From the NCBI GenBank assembly GCA_032122625.1, contig JAQBGG010000087.1:1-11500 (forward strand): a stretch of DNA of 11,500 bases, in the 5' to 3' direction. Both the position numbers and the translations under genes were made by a program. Below are positions 1-8,520 of the stretch, piece after piece; within the stretch, counting starts at the first letter, position 1, and each line of letters starts with the position of its first letter. This DNA is from CAXMST01 sp032122625 (GTDB taxonomy: Bacteria > Actinomycetota > Thermoleophilia > Solirubrobacterales > 70-9). The notes beneath the pieces were generated by a model that was given only the letters and a program-made list of their open reading frames with translations, searched no databases and was not told the DNA's origin.

Positions 1-1130
<1,130 letters not shown>

Positions 1131-1135
1131 GGCTA

Positions 1136-1183
1136 GCGATGGCTCCTCTCGCAACGGCGTGCTGTCGTAGGTGGAGTCATCGC
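1136..1183 (-). promoter_or_regulatory. Hairpin in the rplV-rpsC gap covering part of the rpsC ribosome binding site
   Basis: Arms 1136-1146 and 1173-1183 are 11 bases each and complementary except for one A-C mismatch (6 bp, mismatch, 4 bp), with a 26-base loop. The structure fills almost the whole gap between the rplV stop and the rpsC start. The promoter-distal arm contains GGAG of the rpsC Shine-Dalgarno GAGAGGAG (1143-1150). I infer a possible translational brake on rpsC; no function is shown by sequence alone. Confidence 0.45.
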
Positions 1184-1555
1184 TTAGTCGTCCTCCAAGG
1201 TCGGGGTCAGCGCCACGGAGATGTGGCAGGAACGCTTCAGGATCGGCGTCGCGCGGCCGCGGGCGCGGGCGCGGAAGCGGCGCATCGTTGGGCCCTCGTC
1301 GACGGAGATCTCGACGATCTTCATCTCCTCGGGGTCGAGGTCATGATTGTTCTCGGCGTTGGCAGCTGCCGATTCGATCAGCTTCATGACCGGCACCGAC
1401 GCCCCGCGGGGGCTGAAGCGCAACAGCGCCAGAGCCTCCTCGACGTCCTTGCCGCGAATCTGATCGGCGACGACGCGCACCTTGCGGGGCGCCGTGCGAA
1501 CGAAGCGCGCAGAGGCGCGCACGATCGGTAGTTCTGTCTCGGTCTTGGCTGCCAT
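1184..1555 (-). CDS. rplV: 50S ribosomal protein L22
   Basis: L22 binds 23S rRNA and its beta-hairpin lines the nascent-peptide exit tunnel. The 123-residue protein shows the family pattern throughout: RFVRTAPRKVRVVADQIRGK near the N-terminus, AENN at about 67-70, then DEGPTMRRFRARARGRA and ILKRSCHISV, which form the tunnel hairpin and final strand. The short acidic end LEDD is normal in kind. The ATG at 1555 is preceded by GAGGA about 8 bases upstream, which overlaps the rpsS stop codon at 1567-1569. Only 11 bases separate it from rpsS, so it is co-transcribed and probably translationally coupled. Downstream is the 53-base gap to rpsC. Confidence 0.97.
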   Translation of the reverse strand: MAAKTETELPIVRASARFVRTAPRKVRVVADQIRGKDVEEALALLRFSPRGASVPVMKLIESAAANAENNHDLDPEEMKIVEISVDEGPTMRRFRARARGRATPILKRSCHISVALTPTLEDD

Positions 1556-1566
1556 CTCGGAGTTCC

Positions 1567-1842
1567 TCAGTCGTCACCCTTCTTGGTCCTGGAGTGGGCG
1601 CGGAAGGTGCGGGTCGGGGCAAACTCGCCGAGCTTGTGACCGACCATCGACTCGCTGACGAACACGGGCACGTGCTTGCGGCCGTCGTGAACGGCGATCG
1701 TGTGGCCGACCATCTCGGGGAAGATCGTCGAGCGGCGCGACCAGGTCTTGATCATCTGCTTGGTGCCAGATGAGTTCATCGACTGGATGCGCCCCATCAG
1801 GCGCTCCTCGACGTACGGCCCCTTCTTTGTTGAGCGTCCCAT
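1567..1842 (-). CDS. rpsS: 30S ribosomal protein S19
   Basis: S19 lies in the head of the 30S subunit, binds 16S rRNA with S13 and contacts the 50S subunit and A-site region. The 91-residue product has the standard length and motifs: MGRSTKKGPYVEERL at the start, IKTWSRRSTIFPEMVGHTI in the middle, and the HDGRKHVPVFV and MVGHKLGEFAPTRTF blocks at the end. The ATG at 1842 follows the rplB stop by 6 bases, and GAGG sits about 9 bases before it, inside the rplB end. No odd features. Confidence 0.98.
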   Translation of the reverse strand: MGRSTKKGPYVEERLMGRIQSMNSSGTKQMIKTWSRRSTIFPEMVGHTIAVHDGRKHVPVFVSESMVGHKLGEFAPTRTFRAHSRTKKGDD

Positions 1843-1848
1843 CTGGCT

Positions 1849-2691
1849 CTACCTCTTCTTCTTGCCACGGCGGCGACCGCGGACGATCATCGCGTTGGAC
1901 TGCTTGTTCTTCTTGCGGGTCCGGTAACCGAGCGTCGGCTTGCCCCACGGGGTCTTTGGATGGCCGCCCGGACCCTTGTGGGCCTCGCCGCCGCCATGCG
2001 GGTGATCAACCGGGTTCATCGCGATACCGCGGCTCTGCGGACGACGGCCCTTATGACGGCTGCGTCCTGCCTTGCCGACGACGACGTTCTGATGCTCGGC
2101 GTTGGAGAGCGTTCCGACGGTCGCCCGGCAGTTCGCCTCGACCAGTCGCATCTCCGAGGATGGAAGCCGCAGCGTGATCCGCTCGCCGTCGCGGGCTACG
2201 ACCTGGATCGAGGTGCCGGCGGCGCGGCCGAGGCGACCGCCCTGGCCCGGCTTGAGCTCAACGTTGTGAACGACGGTGCCGGTCGGGATGTGGCGCAGGG
2301 GCAGGGCGTTGCCGGCCTTGATGTCGGCCTCGGGCCCGGATTCGATCGCGTCACCTACCCCGACGCCGGCCGGCGCGAGGATGTATCGCTTCTCGCCGTC
2401 GGCGTAGTTGAGGAGGGCGCTGTAGGTCGTTCGATTGGGGTCGTACTCGATCGTCGCGACCTTGGCGGGAATCCCGTCCTTGGTCCGCTTGAAATCGATC
2501 TCCCGGTAGCGCCGCTTGGCGCCGCCGCCGCGATGGCGCGCGGTGACGCGGCCGTTGGCGTTGCGGCCGCCGGTCGATTTCTTGCCGCGGGTCAGCTGCT
2601 TGTGCGGTCGCTTCGCCGTCAGCTCGGAGCGGTCCTGGAAGGTCGCGAAGCGGCGTCCGGGGCTCGTCGGTTTTGTCTTTCTGATGGCCAT
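1849..2691 (-). CDS. rplB: 50S ribosomal protein L2
   Basis: L2 is a primary 23S rRNA binding protein needed for subunit association and for the peptidyl transferase centre. The 280-residue length fits the family. Visible signatures include the N-terminal basic segment, NGRVTARHRGGGAKRRYR (about 46-63), the GDAIESG loop, and the diagnostic RGIAMNPVDHPHGGGE (221-236), whose His230 corresponds to E. coli His229. The C-terminus is Lys/Arg-rich. The ATG at 2691 lies 22 bases after the rplW stop, with GGGAGA and GAGAG purine runs in between as ribosome binding site. It is the middle of the S10 operon. Confidence 0.98.
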   Translation of the reverse strand: MAIRKTKPTSPGRRFATFQDRSELTAKRPHKQLTRGKKSTGGRNANGRVTARHRGGGAKRRYREIDFKRTKDGIPAKVATIEYDPNRTTYSALLNYADGEKRYILAPAGVGVGDAIESGPEADIKAGNALPLRHIPTGTVVHNVELKPGQGGRLGRAAGTSIQVVARDGERITLRLPSSEMRLVEANCRATVGTLSNAEHQNVVVGKAGRSRHKGRRPQSRGIAMNPVDHPHGGGEAHKGPGGHPKTPWGKPTLGYRTRKKNKQSNAMIVRGRRRGKKKR

Positions 2692-2713
2692 TGGGTTCTC
2701 TCAGTCTCCCTAT

Positions 2714-3007
2714 CTACTCGCTCGCCGCGCCCTCGAAGAGCTCGATCTTGTCACCCGGCGAAAGCTCGACGACGGCCTTCTTCCAGGCGCGGGTGCGGCC
2801 GCTGTGGACGCCGCGGCGCTTCGGCTTCGAGCGCACGCGCGAGGTGCGGACCGCGACCACGCCAACGCCAAAGATCTCCTCGACCGCGGTGCGGATCTGG
2901 GTCTTGTGGGCGCGATCGTTGACGCGGAAGGTGTACTTGTTGTCGGCCATCAGGGCGTAGCTCTTCTCAGAGATGACGGGCTCGACGATGACTTGGCGGG
3001 GATCCAT
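2714..3007 (-). CDS. rplW: 50S ribosomal protein L23
   Basis: L23 is at the mouth of the exit tunnel and is the docking site for trigger factor and SRP. The 97-residue product has the family start (MDPRQVIVEPVISEKSY), the YTFRV strand, the KTQIRTAVEEIFGVGV helix-strand and the RRGVHSGRTRAWKKAVV block. The start ATG at 3007 overlaps the rplD stop as TGATG, and a strong GGAGGAG lies at 3015-3021, 7 bases upstream, so translation is probably coupled to rplD. This SD can also pair with the adjacent CTCC as a very short hairpin with a GAGA loop, which is too weak to count as a regulator. Confidence 0.97.
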   Translation of the reverse strand: MDPRQVIVEPVISEKSYALMADNKYTFRVNDRAHKTQIRTAVEEIFGVGVVAVRTSRVRSKPKRRGVHSGRTRAWKKAVVELSPGDKIELFEGAASE

Positions 3008-3729
3008 CAGGAGTCTCCTCCGGCGATGTCCTCGGCTTCGCCTCCGGGCGTGCCGGCCGTGAGCCCGGCGTCGTCTCCATCTGACGCGCCGCGGCTGACC
3101 GCGATGGAGCGCCGCTCGAGCACCGCGAGCGCCGACTCGGAGAGAACCAGGGAGCGGGAGCCGACGATCTCGGCGACCCCGACGCCCTCGGCGGTGACGA
3201 CGGCCACCTTGGGGATGTTGCGGAAGCTCTTGGCGGCTGCGACCTCTTCACCGGTGATGACCACCAGCGTCGGCGTCGATGCGCCCCACTTGACGAGGGC
3301 CTCGGCGGCCTCCTTGGTCTTCGGCTCCGTGAACGTGTCGGTCGGCAAGACGGCGAGCGAGTCGCGGGCGGCGTGAACGCTGAGCGCAGAGCGCAGCGCC
3401 TTGCGGCGGGCCTTGCGATTGACCTTGGAGACGTAGTGGCGGGGCTTCGGCCCGAAGGCGGCGCCGCCGCCCTTGCGGTGCGGGACGCTGAGCGCGCCGG
3501 CGCGGGCGCGCCCGGTGCCCTTCTGCTTCCAGGCCTTGGCGCCGGTCATCGCGACCTCGCCCCGGGTCAAGCTGGAGTGAGTGCCCTGACGGCGCGCGTT
3601 CATCTCCGCAACCGCGGTCTCATGGACCAGCGACTCGTTGAACGGCTCTGAGAAGAGCGCCTCCGGCAGCGGCGACTTCGCCTGCTTGCCAATCGTGGTG
3701 GCTTTGATACCGGACTTGGGATCAGCCAT
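3007..3729 (-). CDS. rplD: 50S ribosomal protein L4, start set at ATG 3729, with acidic C-terminal tail
   Basis: L4 binds 23S rRNA and extends a loop into the exit tunnel; in enterobacteria it also represses its own S10 operon. I place the start at ATG 3729 (240 residues, MADPKSG) rather than at an in-frame upstream codon at 3777, because a full GGAGGT lies at 3738-3743, 8 bases upstream; this start overlaps the rplC end by 8 bases. The tunnel loop is clear at about 48-100: RRQGTHSSLTRGEV, WKQKGTGRARAG, GGGAAFGPKPRHY. After the usual family end near LAVLERR (201-207) there are about 30 extra residues rich in Gly, Ser, Asp and Glu (from about 211). Overlaps rplW by one base. Confidence 0.96.
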   Translation of the reverse strand: MADPKSGIKATTIGKQAKSPLPEALFSEPFNESLVHETAVAEMNARRQGTHSSLTRGEVAMTGAKAWKQKGTGRARAGALSVPHRKGGGAAFGPKPRHYVSKVNRKARRKALRSALSVHAARDSLAVLPTDTFTEPKTKEAAEALVKWGASTPTLVVITGEEVAAAKSFRNIPKVAVVTAEGVGVAEIVGSRSLVLSESALAVLERRSIAVSRGASDGDDAGLTAGTPGGEAEDIAGGDS

Positions 3730-4339
3730 CGGTTCGCACCTCCACGGTGCCCTGCTTTGGACCCGGAACCGAGCCACGCAGCATCAAGAGGTTGCGCTCG
3801 GCGTCGATCCGGAAGACCTCGAGGCCGCGCTGGGTCGAGCGTGCGGCACCCATCCGGCCCGGCATCTTCTGACCCTTGAAGACACGGGCGGGGTCGGCGG
3901 AAGCACCGATCGAGCCGGGGGCGCGGACGTTACGGGAGCCGTGGCTGACGGGGCCGCGGCTGAAGTTGTGGCGCTTGATCGTTCCCTGAAATCCCTTGCC
4001 GATCGTCACCGCCGAGACCTTGACCCGCTGGCCCTCTTCGAACTCGGCAACGGTCACCTCGTCACCGACGACACTCTCGCGGTCGAGCTCACGAAACTCG
4101 ACGAGGTGCTTCATCGGCGCCGCCTCGGCAGCCTTCAGGTGGCCCAGCTCGGCCTTGGTCAGCTTGCGCTCGGCGACCTCTCCCCAAGCGAGCTGGACGG
4201 CCGCATAGCCGTCAGCCTCGGGAGCGCGCACCGCGGTCACCTTGCAGGGGCCCGCCTCGATCACCGTCACGGGCACCGACTCACCGTCCTCGGTGAAGAT
4301 CTGGGTCATTCCCAGTTTCTTGCCGACGATCGCGGGCAA
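3722..4339 (-). CDS. rplC: 50S ribosomal protein L3, TTG start
   Basis: L3 is an early assembly protein of the 50S subunit whose loops approach the peptidyl transferase centre. The 205-residue product starts MPAIVGKKLGMTQIF, the standard family N-terminus, which fixes the start at TTG 4339, one base after the rpsJ stop (TAA 4341-4343). No ATG near this position would preserve that N-terminus. Further signatures are GKGFQGTIKRHNF and the SHGSRNVRAPGSIG / RVFKGQKMPGRMG block (about 132-163). A GGAG is seen 13 bases before the TTG, rather far, so translation is probably coupled to rpsJ. The end overlaps the rplD start by 8 bases. Confidence 0.95.
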   Translation of the reverse strand: MPAIVGKKLGMTQIFTEDGESVPVTVIEAGPCKVTAVRAPEADGYAAVQLAWGEVAERKLTKAELGHLKAAEAAPMKHLVEFRELDRESVVGDEVTVAEFEEGQRVKVSAVTIGKGFQGTIKRHNFSRGPVSHGSRNVRAPGSIGASADPARVFKGQKMPGRMGAARSTQRGLEVFRIDAERNLLMLRGSVPGPKQGTVEVRTDG

Positions 4340-4340
4340 C

Positions 4341-4661
4341 TTAGAGCCTGATCTCCACGTCGACGCCGGCGGGCAGATTCTCGATCCGCTGCAGCTCGTC
4401 GATCGTCTTCGGGGTCGGGTCTTTGATGTCGATCAGCCGCTTGTGGGTGCGGATCTCGAAGTGCTCACGGGAGTCCTTGTCCTTGAACGGCGAGCGGATC
4501 ACGCAGTAGACGTTCTTGGAGGTGGGCAGGGGAATCGGGCCCGAGACACTCGCGCCGGTGCGCTGAGCCGTCTCGACGATCTCGCTCGCGGCCCGATCGA
4601 TGGCGTCATGGTCGTACGCCTTCAATCGAATCCTGATTTTGCTTGCGGTGATCGCTGACAC
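4341..4661 (-). CDS. rpsJ: 30S ribosomal protein S10 (NusE), GTG start
   Basis: S10 is a 30S head protein and, as NusE, a component of transcription antitermination complexes with NusB and NusG. The 106-residue product has the typical KIRIRLKAYDHDAID start, the GPIPLPTSKN loop that reaches the 30S head (about 41-50), KDSREHFEIRTHKRLIDI and the final PAGVDVEIRL. The start is GTG 4661; there is no ATG that would keep the conserved N-terminus. A purine run AGGAAG lies about 13 bases upstream. It is the first gene of the S10 operon, separated from tuf by a terminator and a 188-base leader. Confidence 0.96.
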   Translation of the reverse strand: MSAITASKIRIRLKAYDHDAIDRAASEIVETAQRTGASVSGPIPLPTSKNVYCVIRSPFKDKDSREHFEIRTHKRLIDIKDPTPKTIDELQRIENLPAGVDVEIRL

Positions 4662-4692
4662 CTTGTTTCTGCTGCTTCCTCTGTTTCGTGTT

Positions 4693-4744
4693 GGCCGGGG
4701 CCGTATTCGGACCCGGTTTTGGGGCGTGGGAGTCCACCCCGGCC
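4693..4744 (-). promoter_or_regulatory. Inverted repeat in the rpsJ (S10 operon) leader
   Basis: Perfect 8-bp arms GGCCGGGG (minus strand) at 4737-4744 and CCCCGGCC at 4693-4700 enclose 36 bases, within which GGAC (4732-4735) and GTCC (4709-4712) can form a nested 4-bp helix. It ends about 31 bases before the rpsJ start. The S10 operon is controlled through its leader by L4 in enterobacteria, so an autoregulatory RNA element is a fair guess here, but I cannot match this one to a known class. No convincing -10/-35 pair is seen in 4745-4849. Confidence 0.35.
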
Positions 4745-4849
4745 GCCTGAGCCCGTTGATCGAGCCCGGTTCGGTCGGTGGGTGGGGGTATGCCCCGGTC
4801 GTATGTCTTTGATTTAGTTGCGGCTCCCCGTCCGTCTTGGTCGGACCGC

Positions 4850-4882
4850 AAAAAGGCCGGCCGCCCGGTGGGGCAGCCGGCC
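4850..4882 (-). terminator. Intrinsic terminator after tuf
   Basis: On the minus strand a 12-bp stem (one G-T pair) with arms at 4871-4882 and 4855-4866 and a 4-base loop CACC is followed directly by five T. It begins 6 bases after the tuf stop codon. This separates the fusA-tuf transcript from the S10 operon, at least in part. Confidence 0.9.
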
Positions 4883-4888
4883 CAGTCG

Positions 4889-6076
4889 TTACTCGAGGAT
4901 CTCGGTAACGACACCTGAGCCGACGGTGCGGCCACCCTCGCGGATGGCGAATCGTAGACCCTGGTCCATAGCGATCGGCTGAATCAGCTCGATCGTCATC
5001 TCGACGTTGTCTCCGGGCATCACCATTTCCGTGCCCTCGGGCAGGTTGGCGACGCCGGTCACATCTGTGGTCCGGAAGTAGAACTGCGGGCGGTAACCCG
5101 AGAAGAACGGCGTGTGACGGCCACCCTCCTCCTTCTTCAGGCAGTAGACCTCGGACTTGAACTTCGTGTGCGGGGTGATCGAGCCCGGCTTGCAGAGAAC
5201 CTGCCCGCGCTGAATCTCCTCACGCTTGGTGCCTCGCAGGAGGGCGCCGATGTTGTCGCCGGCCTGACCCTCGTCGAGGATCTTGCGGAACATCTCGACA
5301 CCCGTGATCACCGTCTTCGCGACCTCCGGATTGATGCCCACGAGCTCGACCTCGTCGCCTGTGTTGACGACTCCCTGCTCGATGCGGCCGGTTGCGACAG
5401 TGCCGCGACCGGTGATCGAGAAGATGTCCTCGACCGGCATCATGAACGGCTTGTCGAGGTCGCGCACGGGCTGCGGGATGTACTCGTCCAGCGTCTTCGC
5501 CAGCTCGAGGATCGCCGCCTTCGAATCCTCGTCACCCTCCAGCGCCTTCAGCGCCGAACCGCGGATGATCGGGGTCTCGTCGCCCGGGAAGTCGTACTCG
5601 TTGAGCAGGTCCTTGACCTCCTCCTCGACGAGCTCGACCAGCTCCTCGTCATCAACCATGTCCACCTTGTTGAGGAAAACGACCACGTAGGGCACGTTGA
5701 CCTGGTGGGCGAGCAGGATGTGCTCGCGAGTCTGTGGCATCGGGCCGTCGGCAGCGCTGACAACGAGGATCGCCCCGTCCATCTGCGCGGCGCCGGTGAT
5801 CATGTTCTTGACGTAATCGGCGTGACCCGGGCAGTCGACGTGAGCGTAGTGGCGGTTGTCGGTCGAGTACTCGACATGGCTGGTTGCGATCGTGATCCCG
5901 CGCTCCTTCTCCTCGGGAGCGTTGTCGATCTCCTCGAAGCTCTTCGCCTCGCCACCCTGGGCCTCGGCCAGAACCGTGGTGATGGCAGCGGTCAGCGTCG
6001 TCTTGCCATGGTCGATGTGACCAATCGTTCCAACATTGACGTGCGGCTTATCGCGCTCGAACTTCTCCTTCGACAT
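4889..6076 (-). CDS. tuf: Elongation factor Tu
   Basis: EF-Tu is the GTPase that delivers aminoacyl-tRNA to the ribosomal A site. The 395-residue length is standard. Domain 1 shows the P-loop GHIDHGKT (19-26), switch I ERGITIAT with Thr62, DCPGH (81-85) with the catalytic His85, NKVD (136-139) and SAL (174-176). Domain 2 begins near residue 210 and shows SITGRGTVATGRIEQG; domain 3 has FFSGYRPQFYFRTTDVTG and ends GSGVVTEILE. Nothing suggests inactivation. The ATG at 6076 has a GAGAGGA purine run about 14 bases upstream. It follows fusA after 151 bases and is closed by a terminator. Only one tuf copy is in the window. Confidence 0.98.
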   Translation of the reverse strand: MSKEKFERDKPHVNVGTIGHIDHGKTTLTAAITTVLAEAQGGEAKSFEEIDNAPEEKERGITIATSHVEYSTDNRHYAHVDCPGHADYVKNMITGAAQMDGAILVVSAADGPMPQTREHILLAHQVNVPYVVVFLNKVDMVDDEELVELVEEEVKDLLNEYDFPGDETPIIRGSALKALEGDEDSKAAILELAKTLDEYIPQPVRDLDKPFMMPVEDIFSITGRGTVATGRIEQGVVNTGDEVELVGINPEVAKTVITGVEMFRKILDEGQAGDNIGALLRGTKREEIQRGQVLCKPGSITPHTKFKSEVYCLKKEEGGRHTPFFSGYRPQFYFRTTDVTGVANLPEGTEMVMPGDNVEMTIELIQPIAMDQGLRFAIREGGRTVGSGVVTEILE

Positions 6077-6170
6077 TTGTTACTCGGTGTTCCTCTCTCG
6101 GGTCCTATCCCGATCGCTTACGTATTGACGTCTGATTCAAGTTTCCGTGTTCCCCGTGGGCACAGCTTGA

Positions 6171-6187
6171 GGGACCGGTGCGGTCCC
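6171..6187 (-). other. Hairpin in the fusA-tuf gap
   Basis: GGGACCG and CGGTCCC form a perfect 7-bp stem with a 3-base loop 40 bases after the fusA stop. No T-tract follows, so it is not a classical terminator. It could be an RNA-processing or stability element between fusA and tuf. I see no clear promoter for tuf in the rest of the gap (6077-6227). Confidence 0.4.
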
Positions 6188-6227
6188 GGGCAACCTGGGG
6201 AATATGGCAAATCTCGGGCCGCTCTGC

Positions 6228-8339
6228 CTAGGCCCTGGCCCCCGCCGTCGCTCCGGCGGTACTTTCAACGATCTCTTCGGCGATGCTGGTCGGGACCTCT
6301 TCGTAGCGGGCGAACTGCATCGTGTAGGACGCGCGGCCCTGGGTAGCGGAGCGCAAATCTCCGACGTAGCCGAACATTTCACTGAGCGGCACGATCGCGT
6401 TGACGACGAGCGCGTTGCCGCGCTGCTCCTGCCCCTCGACCTTGCCGCGACGCCGTGAGAGGTCACCGATCACGTCACCGAGGAAGTCCTCGGGGGTCAC
6501 GACCTCGACATCCATCACCGGCTCCAGCAGCACCGGCTTGGCGCGCTTTGCGCCCTCCTGGATCGCCATTGAGCCGGCGATCTTGAAAGCCATCTCCGAA
6601 GAATCGACGTCGTGGCTGGAGCCGTCGATCAGCTCGACCTTGACATCGACCATCGGGTATCCGGCCTTGATCCCAGAGGCGAGCGCCTCGACGATCCCCT
6701 TCTCAACGGAGGGGATGAACTCGGTCGGAATCGAGGCGCCCTTGATCTTCGAGCTGAACTCAAAGCCCTCGCCGGGGTTCGGGGCGACGTTGATGACGAC
6801 GTGGCCGTACTGGCCCGAACCGCCGGTCTGGCGGACGAAGCGGGCCTCGACCTTGTTGGCTTCCTTGCGGATCGTCTCTCGGTAAGCGACCTGGGGCTTG
6901 CCGACGTTGGCCTCGACGTTGAACTCGCGCATCATCCGGTCGACGAGCACCTCGAGGTGCAACTCGCCCATCCCGTGGATCAGGGTCTGGCCGGTCTCCT
7001 CATCGCTCTCGACGCGGAAGGTGGGGTCCTCTTCGGCGAGGCGCTGCAGCGCCGTCGCAAGCTTCTCCTGGTCGACCTTCGTCCTCGGCTCGATCGCGAC
7101 CGCGATGACGGGCTCGGGGAAGATGATCTGCTCGAGCACGATCGGCGCGTCCGGCGCGGCCAGCGTGTCCCCGGTCGAGGTCTGCTTGAGACCGACGCCG
7201 GCGAGAATGTCGCCGGAGTAACAGGTCTCGATCTCCTCACGGGTGTTGGCATGCATCATCAGCAGCCGCCCGATCCGCTCGGTCTTTCCGTTGCCGACGT
7301 TGAGGACGCGGCCACCGGCGTCGAGCTTGCCCGAGTAGACACGGAAATAGGTCAGCTTGCCAACGAAGGGATCGCTCATCACCTTGAAGGCGAGCGCCGC
7401 GAAGGGAGCGTCGTCGTCGGCGGTGCGGGTCGAGGGGGTGCCCTCTTCCTCGCCCTTCTTCTTGGGCTCGACGCCGGCAACCGGCTCGACCTCGAGCGGG
7501 CTCGGGAGCAACTCGACGATCGCGTCGAGCAGCGGCTGCACACCCTTGTTTTTGAAGGCCGAGCCGCAGAGCACGGGGGTCACGGTCAGATCCATCGTCG
7601 CTGCATGCAGGGCCTTGGCGATCCGTTCGTGTGGGATCTCCTGATCATCGAGATACATCTCCATGATCTCGTCGTCGTAGTCGGCGCAGGCCTCGATCAG
7701 GTGGGTCCGTGCCTCATGCACGGCGTCCTCCATGTCAGCCGGCACGTCCTCGACGGCGAAGTCGGTACCGAGCTCGTCCTGGTAGACGATCGCCTTGTTC
7801 TCGACCAGATCGATGATTCCGCGCAGGCTGTCCTCGGAGCCGATCGGGAGCTGGATCGGCAGCGGGTTGGCGCCCAGCCTGTCCTTCATCGTCTGCACCG
7901 AGCGCTCGAAGTCGGCGCCGATCCGGTCCATCTTGTTGATGAAGGCGATCCGCGGCACCGAGTACTTGTCGGCCTGGCGCCAGACGGTCTCGGACTGGGG
8001 CTCGACCCCGGCGACGGAGTCGAAGACGGCGATCGCGCCGTCCAGCACCCGGAGGCTGCGCTCGACCTCGACCGTGAAGTCGACGTGGCCAGGCGTGTCA
8101 ATGATGTTGATCCGGTGGTCCTTCCACTCGCAGGCGGTCGCGGCAGAGGTGATCGTGATCCCTCGCTCCTGCTCCTGCTCCATCCAGTCCATCACCGCAG
8201 CGCCCTCGTGAACCTCACCCATCTTGTGGGTGCGGCCGGTGTAGTAGAGGATCCGCTCGGTCGTCGTCGTCTTACCGGCGTCGATGTGAGCCATGATCCC
8301 GATGTTCCGGGTGCGTTCGAGTGGGAAGTTGCGTGGCAT
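6228..8339 (-). CDS. fusA: Elongation factor G
   Basis: EF-G is the GTPase that drives translocation and, with RRF, ribosome recycling. The 703-residue product has the family length. G domain motifs are AHIDAGKTT (17-25), the switch I sequence ERGITITSAAT, DTPGH (81-85) and NKMDR (135-139). Later blocks typical of domains II to V follow, including the domain III sequence FRVESDEETGQTLIHGMGEL (given in part), the domain IV segment with GGSGQYGHV, and the domain V end ASYTMQFARYEEVP. The ATG at 8339 gives the conserved N-terminus (MPRNFPLERTRNIGIMAHID). No good Shine-Dalgarno is visible just upstream, which is unusual for such a highly expressed gene. In most bacteria it directly follows rpsG; here 2.66 kb with three opposing genes lies between. 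Confidence 0.98.
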   Translation of the reverse strand: MPRNFPLERTRNIGIMAHIDAGKTTTTERILYYTGRTHKMGEVHEGAAVMDWMEQEQERGITITSAATACEWKDHRINIIDTPGHVDFTVEVERSLRVLDGAIAVFDSVAGVEPQSETVWRQADKYSVPRIAFINKMDRIGADFERSVQTMKDRLGANPLPIQLPIGSEDSLRGIIDLVENKAIVYQDELGTDFAVEDVPADMEDAVHEARTHLIEACADYDDEIMEMYLDDQEIPHERIAKALHAATMDLTVTPVLCGSAFKNKGVQPLLDAIVELLPSPLEVEPVAGVEPKKKGEEEGTPSTRTADDDAPFAALAFKVMSDPFVGKLTYFRVYSGKLDAGGRVLNVGNGKTERIGRLLMMHANTREEIETCYSGDILAGVGLKQTSTGDTLAAPDAPIVLEQIIFPEPVIAVAIEPRTKVDQEKLATALQRLAEEDPTFRVESDEETGQTLIHGMGELHLEVLVDRMMREFNVEANVGKPQVAYRETIRKEANKVEARFVRQTGGSGQYGHVVINVAPNPGEGFEFSSKIKGASIPTEFIPSVEKGIVEALASGIKAGYPMVDVKVELIDGSSHDVDSSEMAFKIAGSMAIQEGAKRAKPVLLEPVMDVEVVTPEDFLGDVIGDLSRRRGKVEGQEQRGNALVVNAIVPLSEMFGYVGDLRSATQGRASYTMQFARYEEVPTSIAEEIVESTAGATAGARA

Positions 8340-8379
8340 AGGTGCGTAGAGTTCGTTCGTGAGTGAGAGTGGCGACGAG

Positions 8380-8434
8380 AACCGAGCAGAAAAAAGGCCC
8401 TTCCGGGCCGGAGCGCAGTTCGATGCTCTCGGTT
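8380..8434 (-). promoter_or_regulatory. Long-range stem enclosing the terminator in the fusA leader
   Basis: AACCGAG (minus strand, 8428-8434) is perfectly complementary to CTCGGTT (8380-8386), and two more pairs form past a 2-base bulge. This stem encloses the terminator hairpin. A further pair, ATGTCC (8490-8495) with GGACAT (8451-8456), can fold the upstream part of the leader. Together these suggest a structured 5' UTR for fusA-tuf. Switching between forms is an inference. Confidence 0.35.
8390..8409 (-). terminator. Terminator-like hairpin in the fusA leader
   Basis: On the minus strand GGCCC-GGAA-GGGCC (5-bp all-GC stem, GNRA-type loop) is followed by six T. It lies 50 bases upstream of the fusA start, inside its probable leader. 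It may stop transcription coming from upstream before fusA, or act as a conditional attenuator. The stem is short but the T-tract is the longest in the region. Confidence 0.6.
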
Positions 8435-8520
8435 GACCCGTGCTGTGCCTATGTCCTCAGGCTCTCCATCGGTGGGAGTTCGCACGCGCGGACATCTGCC
8501 GGCCACGCGAGCGGTGCGGG

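Noticed and set aside
3730..3777. Sixteen-residue N-terminal extension of L4
   Set aside because: The ATG at 3729 has a full GGAGGT 8 bases upstream and gives a usual L4 length; the extension would overlap rplC more deeply.
5114..6346. 410-codon open frame on the plus strand
   Set aside because: Antisense shadow of tuf and the fusA-tuf gap; composition is explained by EF-Tu codons.
6612..8366. 584-codon open frame on the plus strand
   Set aside because: It lies wholly antisense to fusA. GC-rich coding sequence commonly leaves the opposite strand open, and the translated product has no recognisable domain.
8411..8430. A TTCGA motif resembling a tRNA T-arm near the fusA leader
   Set aside because: The flanking bases do not form the T-stem and no acceptor or anticodon arm is present.
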